DNA of 64,000 bases from G965205525 sp965205525 (GTDB lineage Bacteria; Pseudomonadota; Gammaproteobacteria; JABABF01). The stretch is from NCBI GenBank assembly GCA_965205525.1, contig OZ242171.1, forward strand, positions 806,001 through 870,000. Reading direction: 5' to 3'. Shown here in pieces: positions 35,192-42,955 of the stretch; the first letter of the stretch is position 1; each line of letters begins with the position of its first letter. The position numbers and the translations under genes are program-made. The notes below the pieces were generated by a model. It saw nothing but the letters and a program-made list of their open reading frames with translations. It was not told the origin of the DNA and searched no databases.

Positions 35192-37084
35192 GTGTCACGC
35201 ATCCGACAGATCTCTTCTGCGCTGGCCGACCAGATCGCCGCCGGCGAAGTGGTGGAGCGCCCCGCCTCGGTCCTGAAGGAGCTTGTGGAAAACAGCCTGG
35301 ACGCCGGTGCCAGCCAGGTTGCGGTGGATGTGGAGAAGGGCGGTGTCGGCCTGATACGGGTGCGTGATGACGGCGAGGGCATTCACCGTGAGGATCTGCC
35401 GAAGGCTCTCGGCCGCCATGCCACCAGCAAGATTTCTTCGCTGGAGGATCTGCAGGCGGTGGCGAGTCTGGGCTTTCGCGGCGAGGCGCTGGCGAGTGTT
35501 GTCTCGGTCTCCCGCCTGCGCATAATCTCTCGCCAGGCCGGGGACGACAAGGGCTGGCGCATTGACGCGAAGGGCAGCGCGGTGGACGGGCCGCCCCGGC
35601 CTGCCTCCCACACCCAGGGCACGACGGTGGAGGTGCGCGACCTGTTCTACAACACGCCGGCTCGGCGGCGTTTCCTGCGTACCGAGCGGACCGAGTTCGG
35701 CCACATGGAGGAGATGCTGCGGCGCATCGCTCTCGGCCGCTTTTCTGTAGGCCTCAGCCTCAGCCACGGCCGCCGCAAGATTTTTGATGTGCCCATCGCC
35801 GCTGATGATGCCGCCAAGGAACGCCGCCTGGCCACCCTGTGCGGCGCGCCTTTTGCCGAGAGCATCATCCGTGTGGAGGCGGAGGGAGAAGGGGGGTTCG
35901 GCCTTCGGGGCTGGGTGGCGGCACCGACTTTCTCCCGCTCCCAGGCGGACTTGCAGTACTTTTATGTCAATGGCCGCAGTGTGCGGGACCGAGTGGTGGC
36001 CCATGCCATCCGCCAGGCATTTAGGGATGTGCTCTACCAGAATCGCCATCCTGCCTTCGTGCTCAGCCTGGACATGGACCCGGCGGAGGTGGATGTGAAT
36101 GTGCATCCCACCAAGGCGGAGGTGCGTTTTCGCAATTCCCGCCAAGTGCACGATTTCCTGTTCCGCTCATTGCACAAGGTGCTCGCCGATATCCGCCCCG
36201 GTGAAGAAGGCGCTCCCGCCCCCATCGCCCCCCCCAGGGCATCCCCCGCATCCGCCAGGCCGTCTGCTGCGGCGACTCAGCCTTTTCTGAAGACGGCCTC
36301 CCCGGAGCGGGGTCGCATAGAGAAGCAGCTTGAGGCCTTCAAGCCAAAGCCCCCGGGTGAGACGCCTGCCGAATGGCGCCCTGCTGCCGCTCCCGTTCCG
36401 GCGGCTGCGCCTCTGGCAGCGAAAAAGGCGGCGACTGCCGGAGCATCGCCGGCACCTGCCGCCGGTGTATCGGAGCCATCCCCCTTTGAGCCGAAGAGCA
36501 TACCGCCCCTGGGGTATGCCTTGGCCCAGCTGAAGGGGATCTACATCCTGGCGGAGAACGCGGAGGGTCTGATCGTGGTGGACATGCATGCCGCCCACGA
36601 GCGCATTTTGTACGAAAGGATGAAGGCCGCCCGGGACGAAGGGGGGCTGCGCTCCCAGAGGCTCCTGGTGCCGATCACCATGGCGGTGAACCGCCGGGAG
36701 GCGGATGCCGCGGATGCCCACAGCGAATTGTTCCGGGAGCTGGGTTTTGATATTTCCCGCGCCGGCGAGGAATCCCTGGCGGTGCGGGAGGTGCCGGCCC
36801 TGCTCAGCGGAGCCGATGCCAAGGCCCTGGTGCGGGATGTGCTGAGCGATCTTCTGGTCTTCGGCACCAGCGACAGGGTTTTCGCCGAGCGGGACAAGAT
36901 CCTCTCTACCATGGCTTGTCATACGGCGGTGCGGGCAAATGATCAGCTCTCCCTGGAGGAGATGAACGGCATCCTGCGGGAGATGGAGCGCACCGAGCGA
37001 AGCGGGCAGTGCAACCACGGCCGTCCCACCTGGGTGCTGCAGGAACTGAAAGAACTGGACCAGCTCTTCCTGCGCGGACGCTGA
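35192..37084 (+). CDS. mutL: DNA mismatch repair protein MutL
   Basis: A GHKL ATPase linking MutS recognition to strand removal. The ATP site is ENSLDAG, DDGEGI and LGFRGEAL (residues to about 110); an alanine/proline-rich linker runs from about 345 to 430; the dimerisation domain ends in GRPTWV. The endonuclease-type motif appears as DMHAAHERILYE, with Met where the consensus DQHA has Gln. The start is GTG, 15 bases after amiB. Confidence 0.97.
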   Translation: MSRIRQISSALADQIAAGEVVERPASVLKELVENSLDAGASQVAVDVEKGGVGLIRVRDDGEGIHREDLPKALGRHATSKISSLEDLQAVASLGFRGEALASVVSVSRLRIISRQAGDDKGWRIDAKGSAVDGPPRPASHTQGTTVEVRDLFYNTPARRRFLRTERTEFGHMEEMLRRIALGRFSVGLSLSHGRRKIFDVPIAADDAAKERRLATLCGAPFAESIIRVEAEGEGGFGLRGWVAAPTFSRSQADLQYFYVNGRSVRDRVVAHAIRQAFRDVLYQNRHPAFVLSLDMDPAEVDVNVHPTKAEVRFRNSRQVHDFLFRSLHKVLADIRPGEEGAPAPIAPPRASPASARPSAAATQPFLKTASPERGRIEKQLEAFKPKPPGETPAEWRPAAAPVPAAAPLAAKKAATAGASPAPAAGVSEPSPFEPKSIPPLGYALAQLKGIYILAENAEGLIVVDMHAAHERILYERMKAARDEGGLRSQRLLVPITMAVNRREADAADAHSELFRELGFDISRAGEESLAVREVPALLSGADAKALVRDVLSDLLVFGTSDRVFAERDKILSTMACHTAVRANDQLSLEEMNGILREMERTERSGQCNHGRPTWVLQELKELDQLFLRGR

Positions 37085-37138
37085 CCGCCTTTCTCATCGC
37101 CGTGCCGGCCTCCGGCGCCGGCTGCCCCCTTGTCCCCC

Positions 37139-38104
37139 ATGTCCGCCGCCGCCGAGAGCCGCCCCTTGGCAATATGCCTGACGGGGCCGACTGCGGTCGG
37201 CAAATCCGCCCTTGCGCTGGCCCTGTGCGAGGCCATGCCCTGCGAAATTATCAGCGTGGATTCGGCCTTGGTGTACCGGGGAATGAATATCGGCACCGCC
37301 AAGCCATCTTCGGAGGTGCGGGGGCGAATCCCCCATCACCTGGTGGATATCCGCGAGCCCTGGGAGCCCTATTCGGCGGCGCTGTTCCGCACCGATGCTC
37401 TGCGCTCTATTCGGGAGGTCTTGGCCCGGGGGCGCATACCTCTTCTGGTGGGGGGCACCATGCTGTACTTCCGTGTTCTCCTGCAAGGAATGGCAGCCCT
37501 GCCGGAGGCGGCGCCCCGCCTGCGCCGCCAGATTGAAGAGGATGCGAGGCTGGCCGGCTGGCCGGCCATGCATCGGCGGCTGGCAGCGGTAGACCCGGAG
37601 GCGGCGGCTCGCATTCATCCCAATCACAGCCAGCGCCTGCAGCGGGCCCTGGAGGTGTATTTGCAGACCGGTGTGCCGATCAGCCGTCTGCAGAAGGAAA
37701 ACTGCAGCGGCTTAGAGCAGATGCCTTGCGAGGTATTGTCCTTCGGCTTGCTGCCGCTGGACCGGGCTCTCCACCATGAGGCTATCGCCCGTCGTTTTCG
37801 GGGTATGATAGAGGCGGGCTTGGTAGAGGAGGTGCGTCGGCTGTTTTGCAAGCGCTCCCTGAATCCAAATTTACCTGCGCTAAGAGCAGTGGGCTATCGT
37901 CAGGTATGGGAGCATTTGCAGGGGAAGTGCAGCCTTTCTTCTATGGAGGAGAGCGCAGTGACCGCCACCCGCCGCCTGGCCCGCCGCCAGCTGACTTGGC
38001 TGCGAAGCTGGGCGGAGCTTAAGTGCATCCCGGCAGATGGCAATGAATATGCCGCCTTGTCGGGTATATTGGCAAAGAGAGGGGAAGGAGAGCATACAGC
38101 CTGA
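37139..38104 (+). CDS. miaA: tRNA dimethylallyltransferase MiaA
   Basis: MiaA adds the isopentenyl group to A37 that MiaB then thiomethylates. GPTAVGKS forms the P-loop at 16-23; DSALVYRGMNIGTAKP, PHHLVDI and VGGTMLYFRVLL are canonical. I selected the ATG (SAAAESRPLAICLTG); a TTG three codons upstream is also open. Unusually no ribosome site is visible, so translation may be coupled to mutL. The 321 residues are of normal length. Confidence 0.96.
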   Translation: MSAAAESRPLAICLTGPTAVGKSALALALCEAMPCEIISVDSALVYRGMNIGTAKPSSEVRGRIPHHLVDIREPWEPYSAALFRTDALRSIREVLARGRIPLLVGGTMLYFRVLLQGMAALPEAAPRLRRQIEEDARLAGWPAMHRRLAAVDPEAAARIHPNHSQRLQRALEVYLQTGVPISRLQKENCSGLEQMPCEVLSFGLLPLDRALHHEAIARRFRGMIEAGLVEEVRRLFCKRSLNPNLPALRAVGYRQVWEHLQGKCSLSSMEESAVTATRRLARRQLTWLRSWAELKCIPADGNEYAALSGILAKRGEGEHTA

Positions 38105-38194
38105 GTATGCGGGGGGTGATAAATTTCTGCGTCTGTCGCTGGGGGGTGTCGGGCGCAGCGGAAAGTTGTTTGATAAAATTTAGGAGGAGGCACT

Positions 38195-38752
38195 ATGACA
38201 GATCGTGTACCTCGCGTTAATGTTCAAGACCCATTTCTTAATATGCTGCGCAAGGACCGTGTGCCGGTCGCGGTGTATTTGGTCAACGGTATCAAGCTGC
38301 AGGGTGAAATTGAATCCTTTGACCATGTGGTAGTGCTGTTGCGCAACGACGGCGGCGCACTGCGCAGCACAGCTGGCGAGCGTGAGGCCCCCGCCTCCGT
38401 GCCTAGGGAAGGCGGCAGCGGCCGCCCCTTGTACCAGATGGTATTCAAGCACGCGATTTCCACCGTGCAGCCGCTGCGTCCGGTGCCCTCCCTGTATCAG
38501 ACCCGTCCCGAGACCGCCCGTCGTCCCTACGGACCGCCCCGCGGTTCCCGCCCGGGTTCAGACAGCGGCTATTCCGCCCCTCCCGATGGAGACAGCTACA
38601 GCCCCCGCGAGGAGCAGAGCCGTCCCCCCCGCGAGGAGCAGGGCCGCCCCCCCCGTGAGGAGCCGAGCCGTCCCTCCCGCCCGGGAGAGGAGTGGGGGCA
38701 GGGCGATGCGCCCTATTCCGACGAAGAGGATTTCTCCAGGGGTAATCGCTAG
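38195..38752 (+). CDS. hfq: RNA chaperone Hfq with an internal insertion and repeat tail
   Basis: Hfq pairs small RNAs with mRNAs as a hexamer. The N-terminal half is canonical (VQDPFLNMLRKDRVPV, YLVNGIKLQGEIESFD, VVVLLRND), and the second Sm motif is QMVFKHAISTVQP. Between them, where E. coli has two residues, lie 28 (about 53-80), rich in Gly, Arg, Ala and Glu. After residue 93 a disordered tail runs to 185, with an eight-residue repeat REE(Q/P)xRPx three times. The frame is unbroken and the ribosome site AGGAGGAGG is excellent. Position between miaA and hflX is conserved, so it is the true hfq. Confidence 0.93.
   Translation: MTDRVPRVNVQDPFLNMLRKDRVPVAVYLVNGIKLQGEIESFDHVVVLLRNDGGALRSTAGEREAPASVPREGGSGRPLYQMVFKHAISTVQPLRPVPSLYQTRPETARRPYGPPRGSRPGSDSGYSAPPDGDSYSPREEQSRPPREEQGRPPREEPSRPSRPGEEWGQGDAPYSDEEDFSRGNR
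38606..38677 (+). repeat. Three 24-bp tandem repeats in the hfq tail
   Basis: Three consecutive 24-bp units encoding REEQSRPP, REEQGRPP and REEPSRPS. The units differ at a few positions and copy number may change by slippage without breaking the frame. Confidence 0.9.
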
Positions 38753-38911
38753 CCCGGCCATGGTGCCGCAGCAGCGCGTGAGAGCAGAACCCCTGCAGGC
38801 AGAGATTTCAGTGCTGACCCGCTGTACCGGCTGATGACAGCAAGCCCCTTTCCCTCGGCCCGCGGCCCGGCGGAGCATGTGCGCTGAATCCGCATCTGCC
38901 TGTTTTGGGGA

Positions 38912-40342
38912 ATGCGGGTGAGTGCATTTCCCGGCGGCGACGCTGCCGCATCTAATCTCGGTCTTCCCCAGGGACGGGCACATCGCTCAACTGCCTTTCT
39001 GGATCGCCCGCCCTCTGGAGAGCGGGTCATCCTGGTCGTCCCGGAGCAGCACGATGCTGCCGAATTCTCTGAATTGGCACGCTCCGCTGGCGCCCAGGTT
39101 GTCGGGTGCATACGCTGCCGGGAGGAACCGCCCCGCCCGAAGCACTACATCGGGCAGGGCAAGCTGGAGGAGACTGCAGAGAGCGTGAGCGCCGAAGCTG
39201 CCGAGCTGGTGCTCTTTGATGTCGAGCTGTCTCCGGCCCAGGAGCGCAATTTAGAGCGTGCGCTGAAATGCCGGGTGGCGGACCGCACCGGCCTTATTCT
39301 GGATATCTTTGCCCGGCGCGCCCGCAGCAGTGAGGGCAAGCTGCAGGTGGAACTGGCCTGCCTGAAGCACCTCTCCACCCGGCTCGTGCGGGGCTGGACC
39401 CACTTGGAGCGCCAGCGCGGCGGCATCGGTCTCAGGAGCGGCCCCGGTGAAGCCCAGCTTGAGACGGATCGCCGCGTTATCCGAAGGCGTATCCGCAGTA
39501 TCGGCCAGCGTTTAGAGCAGCTGCGACGCACCCGGGGCCAGGGCCGTCGGGCCCGTCGCCGAGCGCAGCTGCCGACGGTGCTCTTGGCGGGCTACACCAA
39601 TGCCGGCAAGTCCACGCTGTTCAATCGCATGACCGATGCCTCGGTGCACGTGGCGGACCAGCTTTTTGCCACCTTGGATTCCACCCTGCGCCGTATCGTC
39701 CTGCCCGGCGGCACTGCGGCCGTGCTCGGAGACACAGTGGGTTTCATCCAGCGTCTGCCTCACAGTCTGGTGGAGTCTTTTCACGCCACTCTGGAGGAGG
39801 TGGCACAGGCAGCGCTTTTGGTGCATGTGGTGGATGCCTCGGCGGAAAATGCAGAGGGCTGCCGCATTCAGGTAGAAAATGTGCTGGAAGAAATCGGCGC
39901 CGGCAAGGTGCCGCGTCTGGAGGTGTTTAACAAGATAGATCTCCTGAAAGGCGGGCGGCCGCCGCTTCTTTCGCGTGACAGCGACGGCGTGCCCCGACGA
40001 GTGTATCTGGCCGCTGCCACCGGCGAGGGCACTGAGCTCTTGGCCCAGGCGCTGGCAGAGCGTCTGGGTGGCGGTTTTCTCCATTGCACGCTGCGCCTGT
40101 CCCCGGCCCGGGGACGGCTCAGAGCATCCTTGTATGAGCAGGGCGCCGTGCTGCAGGAAAGGGTGGAGAAGGCTGGCTGGCTGAAACTGGAGCTTCGCTT
40201 GCAGTCTTCCCAGTGGCGACAGCTGCAAGAGCAGGAGGATGCAGAGCTTCAGTGCTGTGCTGAAAATAACAGCCCCTGCACACCGCCTTTTGACTCTCTG
40301 CCGCAAGCAGAAAATATCTTTAGGGCTAGCAAAAATATCTGA
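38912..40342 (+). CDS. hflX: Ribosome-splitting GTPase HflX
   Basis: HflX dissociates stalled or vacant ribosomes. The N-terminal part has HYIGQGKLEE, LSPAQERNLERAL and RTGLILDIFARRA; the G domain has GYTNAGKST, DTVGFIQRLP and NKID. The signature loop reads GGIGLRSGPGEAQLETDRR, with one residue more than the usual LRGPGE. About 28 residues before AFLDRPPSGERVILV have no E. coli counterpart, so the true start may lie downstream of the ATG used here. The 158-bp gap after hfq shows no clear terminator. Confidence 0.95.
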   Translation: MRVSAFPGGDAAASNLGLPQGRAHRSTAFLDRPPSGERVILVVPEQHDAAEFSELARSAGAQVVGCIRCREEPPRPKHYIGQGKLEETAESVSAEAAELVLFDVELSPAQERNLERALKCRVADRTGLILDIFARRARSSEGKLQVELACLKHLSTRLVRGWTHLERQRGGIGLRSGPGEAQLETDRRVIRRRIRSIGQRLEQLRRTRGQGRRARRRAQLPTVLLAGYTNAGKSTLFNRMTDASVHVADQLFATLDSTLRRIVLPGGTAAVLGDTVGFIQRLPHSLVESFHATLEEVAQAALLVHVVDASAENAEGCRIQVENVLEEIGAGKVPRLEVFNKIDLLKGGRPPLLSRDSDGVPRRVYLAAATGEGTELLAQALAERLGGGFLHCTLRLSPARGRLRASLYEQGAVLQERVEKAGWLKLELRLQSSQWRQLQEQEDAELQCCAENNSPCTPPFDSLPQAENIFRASKNI

Positions 40343-40429
40343 CCAGAATGTGCAATTTTAGTCCGCAGCAGGAGGGAGGATGCGTTACAATCCGCGCTTG
40401 GTTGTGAAGCGGCAGGAAATGATTTCGCC

Positions 40430-40825
40430 ATGAGCAAATCGCAAAAAGATCTGCGCTATGCAGAGAACCACGAATGGGCTAGGCTGGAGGCGGATGGAAC
40501 CATTGCCGTCGGCATCAGCGACCATGCTCAGGACGAGCTGGGGGATTTGGTGTATGTGGAGCCGCCGGCGGAAGGGACGAGGCTGGAGGCAAAAGCCCAG
40601 GCCGGGGTTGTGGAGTCAGTGAAAGCCGCCTCGGATATTTATGCCCCGGTTTCCGGCATCGTCACCGAAGTCAATAAAGCCTTGGAGGACAGACCGGAGC
40701 TTCTCAATCAATCCCCCTATGACGAGGGCTGGATTTTTCGGGTGCAGCCGGATGTGCCGGGGGAGGAGGCCCTGGCCGAGCTCATGGATGCAGAGCAGTA
40801 CAGGACATTCTGCCGCAAAAAATAG
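40430..40825 (+). CDS. gcvH: Glycine cleavage system H protein
   Basis: GcvH carries the aminomethyl group between the P and T proteins on a lipoyl arm. The lipoylated lysine sits in VESVKAASDIYAPVSG; the 131-residue length is normal, and HEWARLEADGTIAVGISDHAQDELGDLVYVE matches the family. A TACAAT about 39 bases upstream may be its -10. The gcvT and gcvP genes are not nearby, so gcvH is a solitary copy here. LipB and LipA at the window's left end make its cofactor. Confidence 0.96.
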   Translation: MSKSQKDLRYAENHEWARLEADGTIAVGISDHAQDELGDLVYVEPPAEGTRLEAKAQAGVVESVKAASDIYAPVSGIVTEVNKALEDRPELLNQSPYDEGWIFRVQPDVPGEEALAELMDAEQYRTFCRKK

Positions 40826-40831
40826 GTAAGT

Positions 40832-41482
40832 TTAAATAAGACCTCCATTGCGCGGGCGCACAAAGATAGCTTCGCCGGAGGCGGTCACTTTTCCCTGGTG
40901 GCGTATATCTCCCTGCACTATGACTTTGCGCCCCTCCCGGCGCACGCATTCGGCTCTGAGGGCCAGGGGAGTCATCAGGGGAGTCAGATTCTCGTAGCGC
41001 ACGCTCAGCGTGCCTGTAAAGCCTCCGGGTCCCCCGGTCCAGTTGGGGACACTCAGCAGCTCATCAAACAGGCCCGCGATAAGGCCGCCGTGGGCGCAGC
41101 CCGGCGGCCCGGTGAAGGACGGAGGGAAAATGGCCTCGCCGCTGGCCTTCTCCCCCGCCTCTTCCACGTGCAGATGAAACCGGGGTGAAGCCGGGTTCCG
41201 CCGCCCGATAAAGGGGCTGTAGGGCATGACATCTGCGGGGTCGTCGCTTTCCCGCCGTCCGAGGCTGACATTTTCCTCAGCGTTTAGCCGGTGCTGCGCA
41301 TACAGGCCGTGAAAGGCGTGGGGCTCCAGCAGCTCATTCACTTTTTCCACTTGACGGCGCGCCTCTTCCAGCACTGCCTTGGGCGCGGCGCTGATGCGGC
41401 CTTGCTGCACCAGGTTCTGAATAGCCAGGCACAGCTCCTCCAGGGCTTCGGTCTGTTCTGCTTCGGATTTCTGTTCGGGCAT
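40832..41482 (-). CDS. Hotdog-fold thioesterase (PaaI-like)
   Basis: A 216-residue protein with an N-terminal helical extension (about 1-70) and a C-terminal 4HBT domain, seen in GPPGCAHGGLIAGLFDELLSV, which carries the catalytic-region HGG, and VRYENLTPLMTPLALRAECVRREGRKV. Likely acyl-CoA hydrolase; substrate unknown. It starts 6 bases after the HAD gene, forming a leftward pair, and converges on gcvH with a 6-bp gap. Confidence 0.85.
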   Translation of the reverse strand: MPEQKSEAEQTEALEELCLAIQNLVQQGRISAAPKAVLEEARRQVEKVNELLEPHAFHGLYAQHRLNAEENVSLGRRESDDPADVMPYSPFIGRRNPASPRFHLHVEEAGEKASGEAIFPPSFTGPPGCAHGGLIAGLFDELLSVPNWTGGPGGFTGTLSVRYENLTPLMTPLALRAECVRREGRKVIVQGDIRHQGKVTASGEAIFVRPRNGGLI

Positions 41483-41488
41483 GGCGGG

Positions 41489-42205
41489 TTACTCTTCGTT
41501 GGCGATGGCGGGGGGCAGGGGACCGGGCTCTTCCACAGTTGGCAGAGATCCTCTCCGCAGACTGATAACGGGCCAGCCGGCGGCCTTGGCATGACGGCGG
41601 AGCTCCCGATCCGGGTCCACTGCCACCGGACAGTGCACCCGCTCAAGGAGCGGAAGGTCATTGTACGAGTCGCTGTAGGCGACCGAGACCGCCTGCTCCA
41701 GCCCCTCCTGCCGCAGCCAGTTCTCCAAGTGGGTCACCTTGCCCTCCCGAAAGCAGGGCGGCCCGGAAGGGCACCCCGTATATTGTCCATCTTTTGTCTC
41801 CAGCTCGGTGGCCAGCAGGGCAGGGCAGCCCAGAGCCTCGGCGATGGGCTCGGTTACGAAGCGGTTGGTGGCAGTGATGATCAGCAGACGGTCGCCCCTG
41901 GCCCTGTGCCGTTCCAGCAGCAGGCGACCGGCATTTAGAATGTGGGGAGTGATATGATTCTCTAGGAATTCCTGCCGCAGACGTTCCAGCAGTTCCCTGG
42001 GATGTGCCGCCAAGGGCGCCAAGGCAAAGGCCAGATAGCTGGCCATATCCAGGCAGCCGCTGCGGTAGTCTTGGAAAAAGGCCCTGTTGCGCTCTTCGTA
42101 GTCCGGGCTGACCAATCCCTGTCCTGCCAGAAACTGCCCCCAGACATAATCGCTGTCGCAGGAGAGGAGTGTATTATCCAAGTCAAAGAGTGCCAGCTCA
42201 GTCAT
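41489..42205 (-). CDS. HAD-IB family phosphatase
   Basis: A 238-residue HAD hydrolase: nucleophile motif DLDNTLLSCDSDYVW, motif II in IITATNRFV, and motif IV SDSYNDLPLLE. The cap resembles SerB-like enzymes. In Pseudomonas the HAD gene beside rppH has been linked, as I recall, to histidinol-phosphate hydrolysis, but the substrate here is inference only. It starts with AGGAAGT ahead of the ATG and diverges from rppH across 222 bp of AT-rich DNA. Confidence 0.85.
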   Translation of the reverse strand: MTELALFDLDNTLLSCDSDYVWGQFLAGQGLVSPDYEERNRAFFQDYRSGCLDMASYLAFALAPLAAHPRELLERLRQEFLENHITPHILNAGRLLLERHRARGDRLLIITATNRFVTEPIAEALGCPALLATELETKDGQYTGCPSGPPCFREGKVTHLENWLRQEGLEQAVSVAYSDSYNDLPLLERVHCPVAVDPDRELRRHAKAAGWPVISLRRGSLPTVEEPGPLPPAIANEE

Positions 42206-42427
42206 TTTTTACTTCCTGAGGAATATTTCATAAATGTTTGAAAATAAAAACCTTTATTCCTTAAATATCCAGAGAAGACGAGCCCTGCCAGAGGCTCCGT
42301 CTGCCACCATTGTAAGGCTGCCGCCGACGCGCCCCTGCTCTTTTGGGGGCAGGCGCTTGCCAGGCCCGGGGGGTTGCAGACCCCGAGTGCTGGGGCTCTG
42401 CCATTCTCCTGGAGACAGGCTGGGCTG

Positions 42428-42955
42428 ATGAAGGGGGGTATCAGCGCACCGGGTCCCGAGGGCTTCCGCGCCAATGTGGCGGCTGCCATCGTCAATGGTC
42501 AGGGGCAAATTCTGCTCGCCCGCCGCATAGACGGGGGCGGCTGGCAGCTGCCCCAGGGCGGCATAGATCGAGGGGAGAATCCGGAGCAGGCCCTGTTTCG
42601 GGAGCTGCAGGAGGAACTGGGGCTCAGGCCCTCCCAAGTTCGGGTGCTGGCAGCTTCCACGGACTGGCATCGCTACCGGATTCCTCCTGCAATCCTGAAA
42701 AAGAGAGGGGCGGACAGCGGATTTCAGGGACAGTCCCAGCGGTGGTTCCTGCTGCAGCTCGCCGCATCAGAGGAGATGATCCGTCTGGACACCGAGACGC
42801 CCCAGGAGTTTGACCGCTGGCGCTGGGCCGCCTACTGGCACCCGGTGCACTCGGTGCCGGACTTCAAGCGGGAGGCCTACCGTCGGGGTTTGACAGCCCT
42901 CTGTGCCGCTCACCTAGCCTTCTGCGGCGAGCAGCAGGAAGAAAAGCCGTGCTGA
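42428..42955 (+). CDS. rppH: RNA pyrophosphohydrolase RppH
   Basis: RppH removes pyrophosphate from mRNA 5' ends and starts decay. The Nudix box is GGIDRGENPEQALFRELQEELG, preceded by GWQLPQ; FDRWRWAAYWHPV and FKREAYRRGL complete the family. The chosen ATG (KGGISAPGPEGFRANV) gives 175 residues. It overlaps ptsP by 7 bp, the usual rppH-ptsP pairing. Confidence 0.95.
   Translation: MKGGISAPGPEGFRANVAAAIVNGQGQILLARRIDGGGWQLPQGGIDRGENPEQALFRELQEELGLRPSQVRVLAASTDWHRYRIPPAILKKRGADSGFQGQSQRWFLLQLAASEEMIRLDTETPQEFDRWRWAAYWHPVHSVPDFKREAYRRGLTALCAAHLAFCGEQQEEKPC

Noticed and set aside
38172..38179. GATAAAAT before hfq as a -10 box
   Set aside because: It lies so close to the ribosome site that transcription would start inside the Shine-Dalgarno sequence.
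42340..42425. GC-rich hairpins before rppH as a riboswitch or small RNA
   Set aside because: Several short stems are possible, but none matches a known riboswitch and they are expected by chance in GC-rich DNA.
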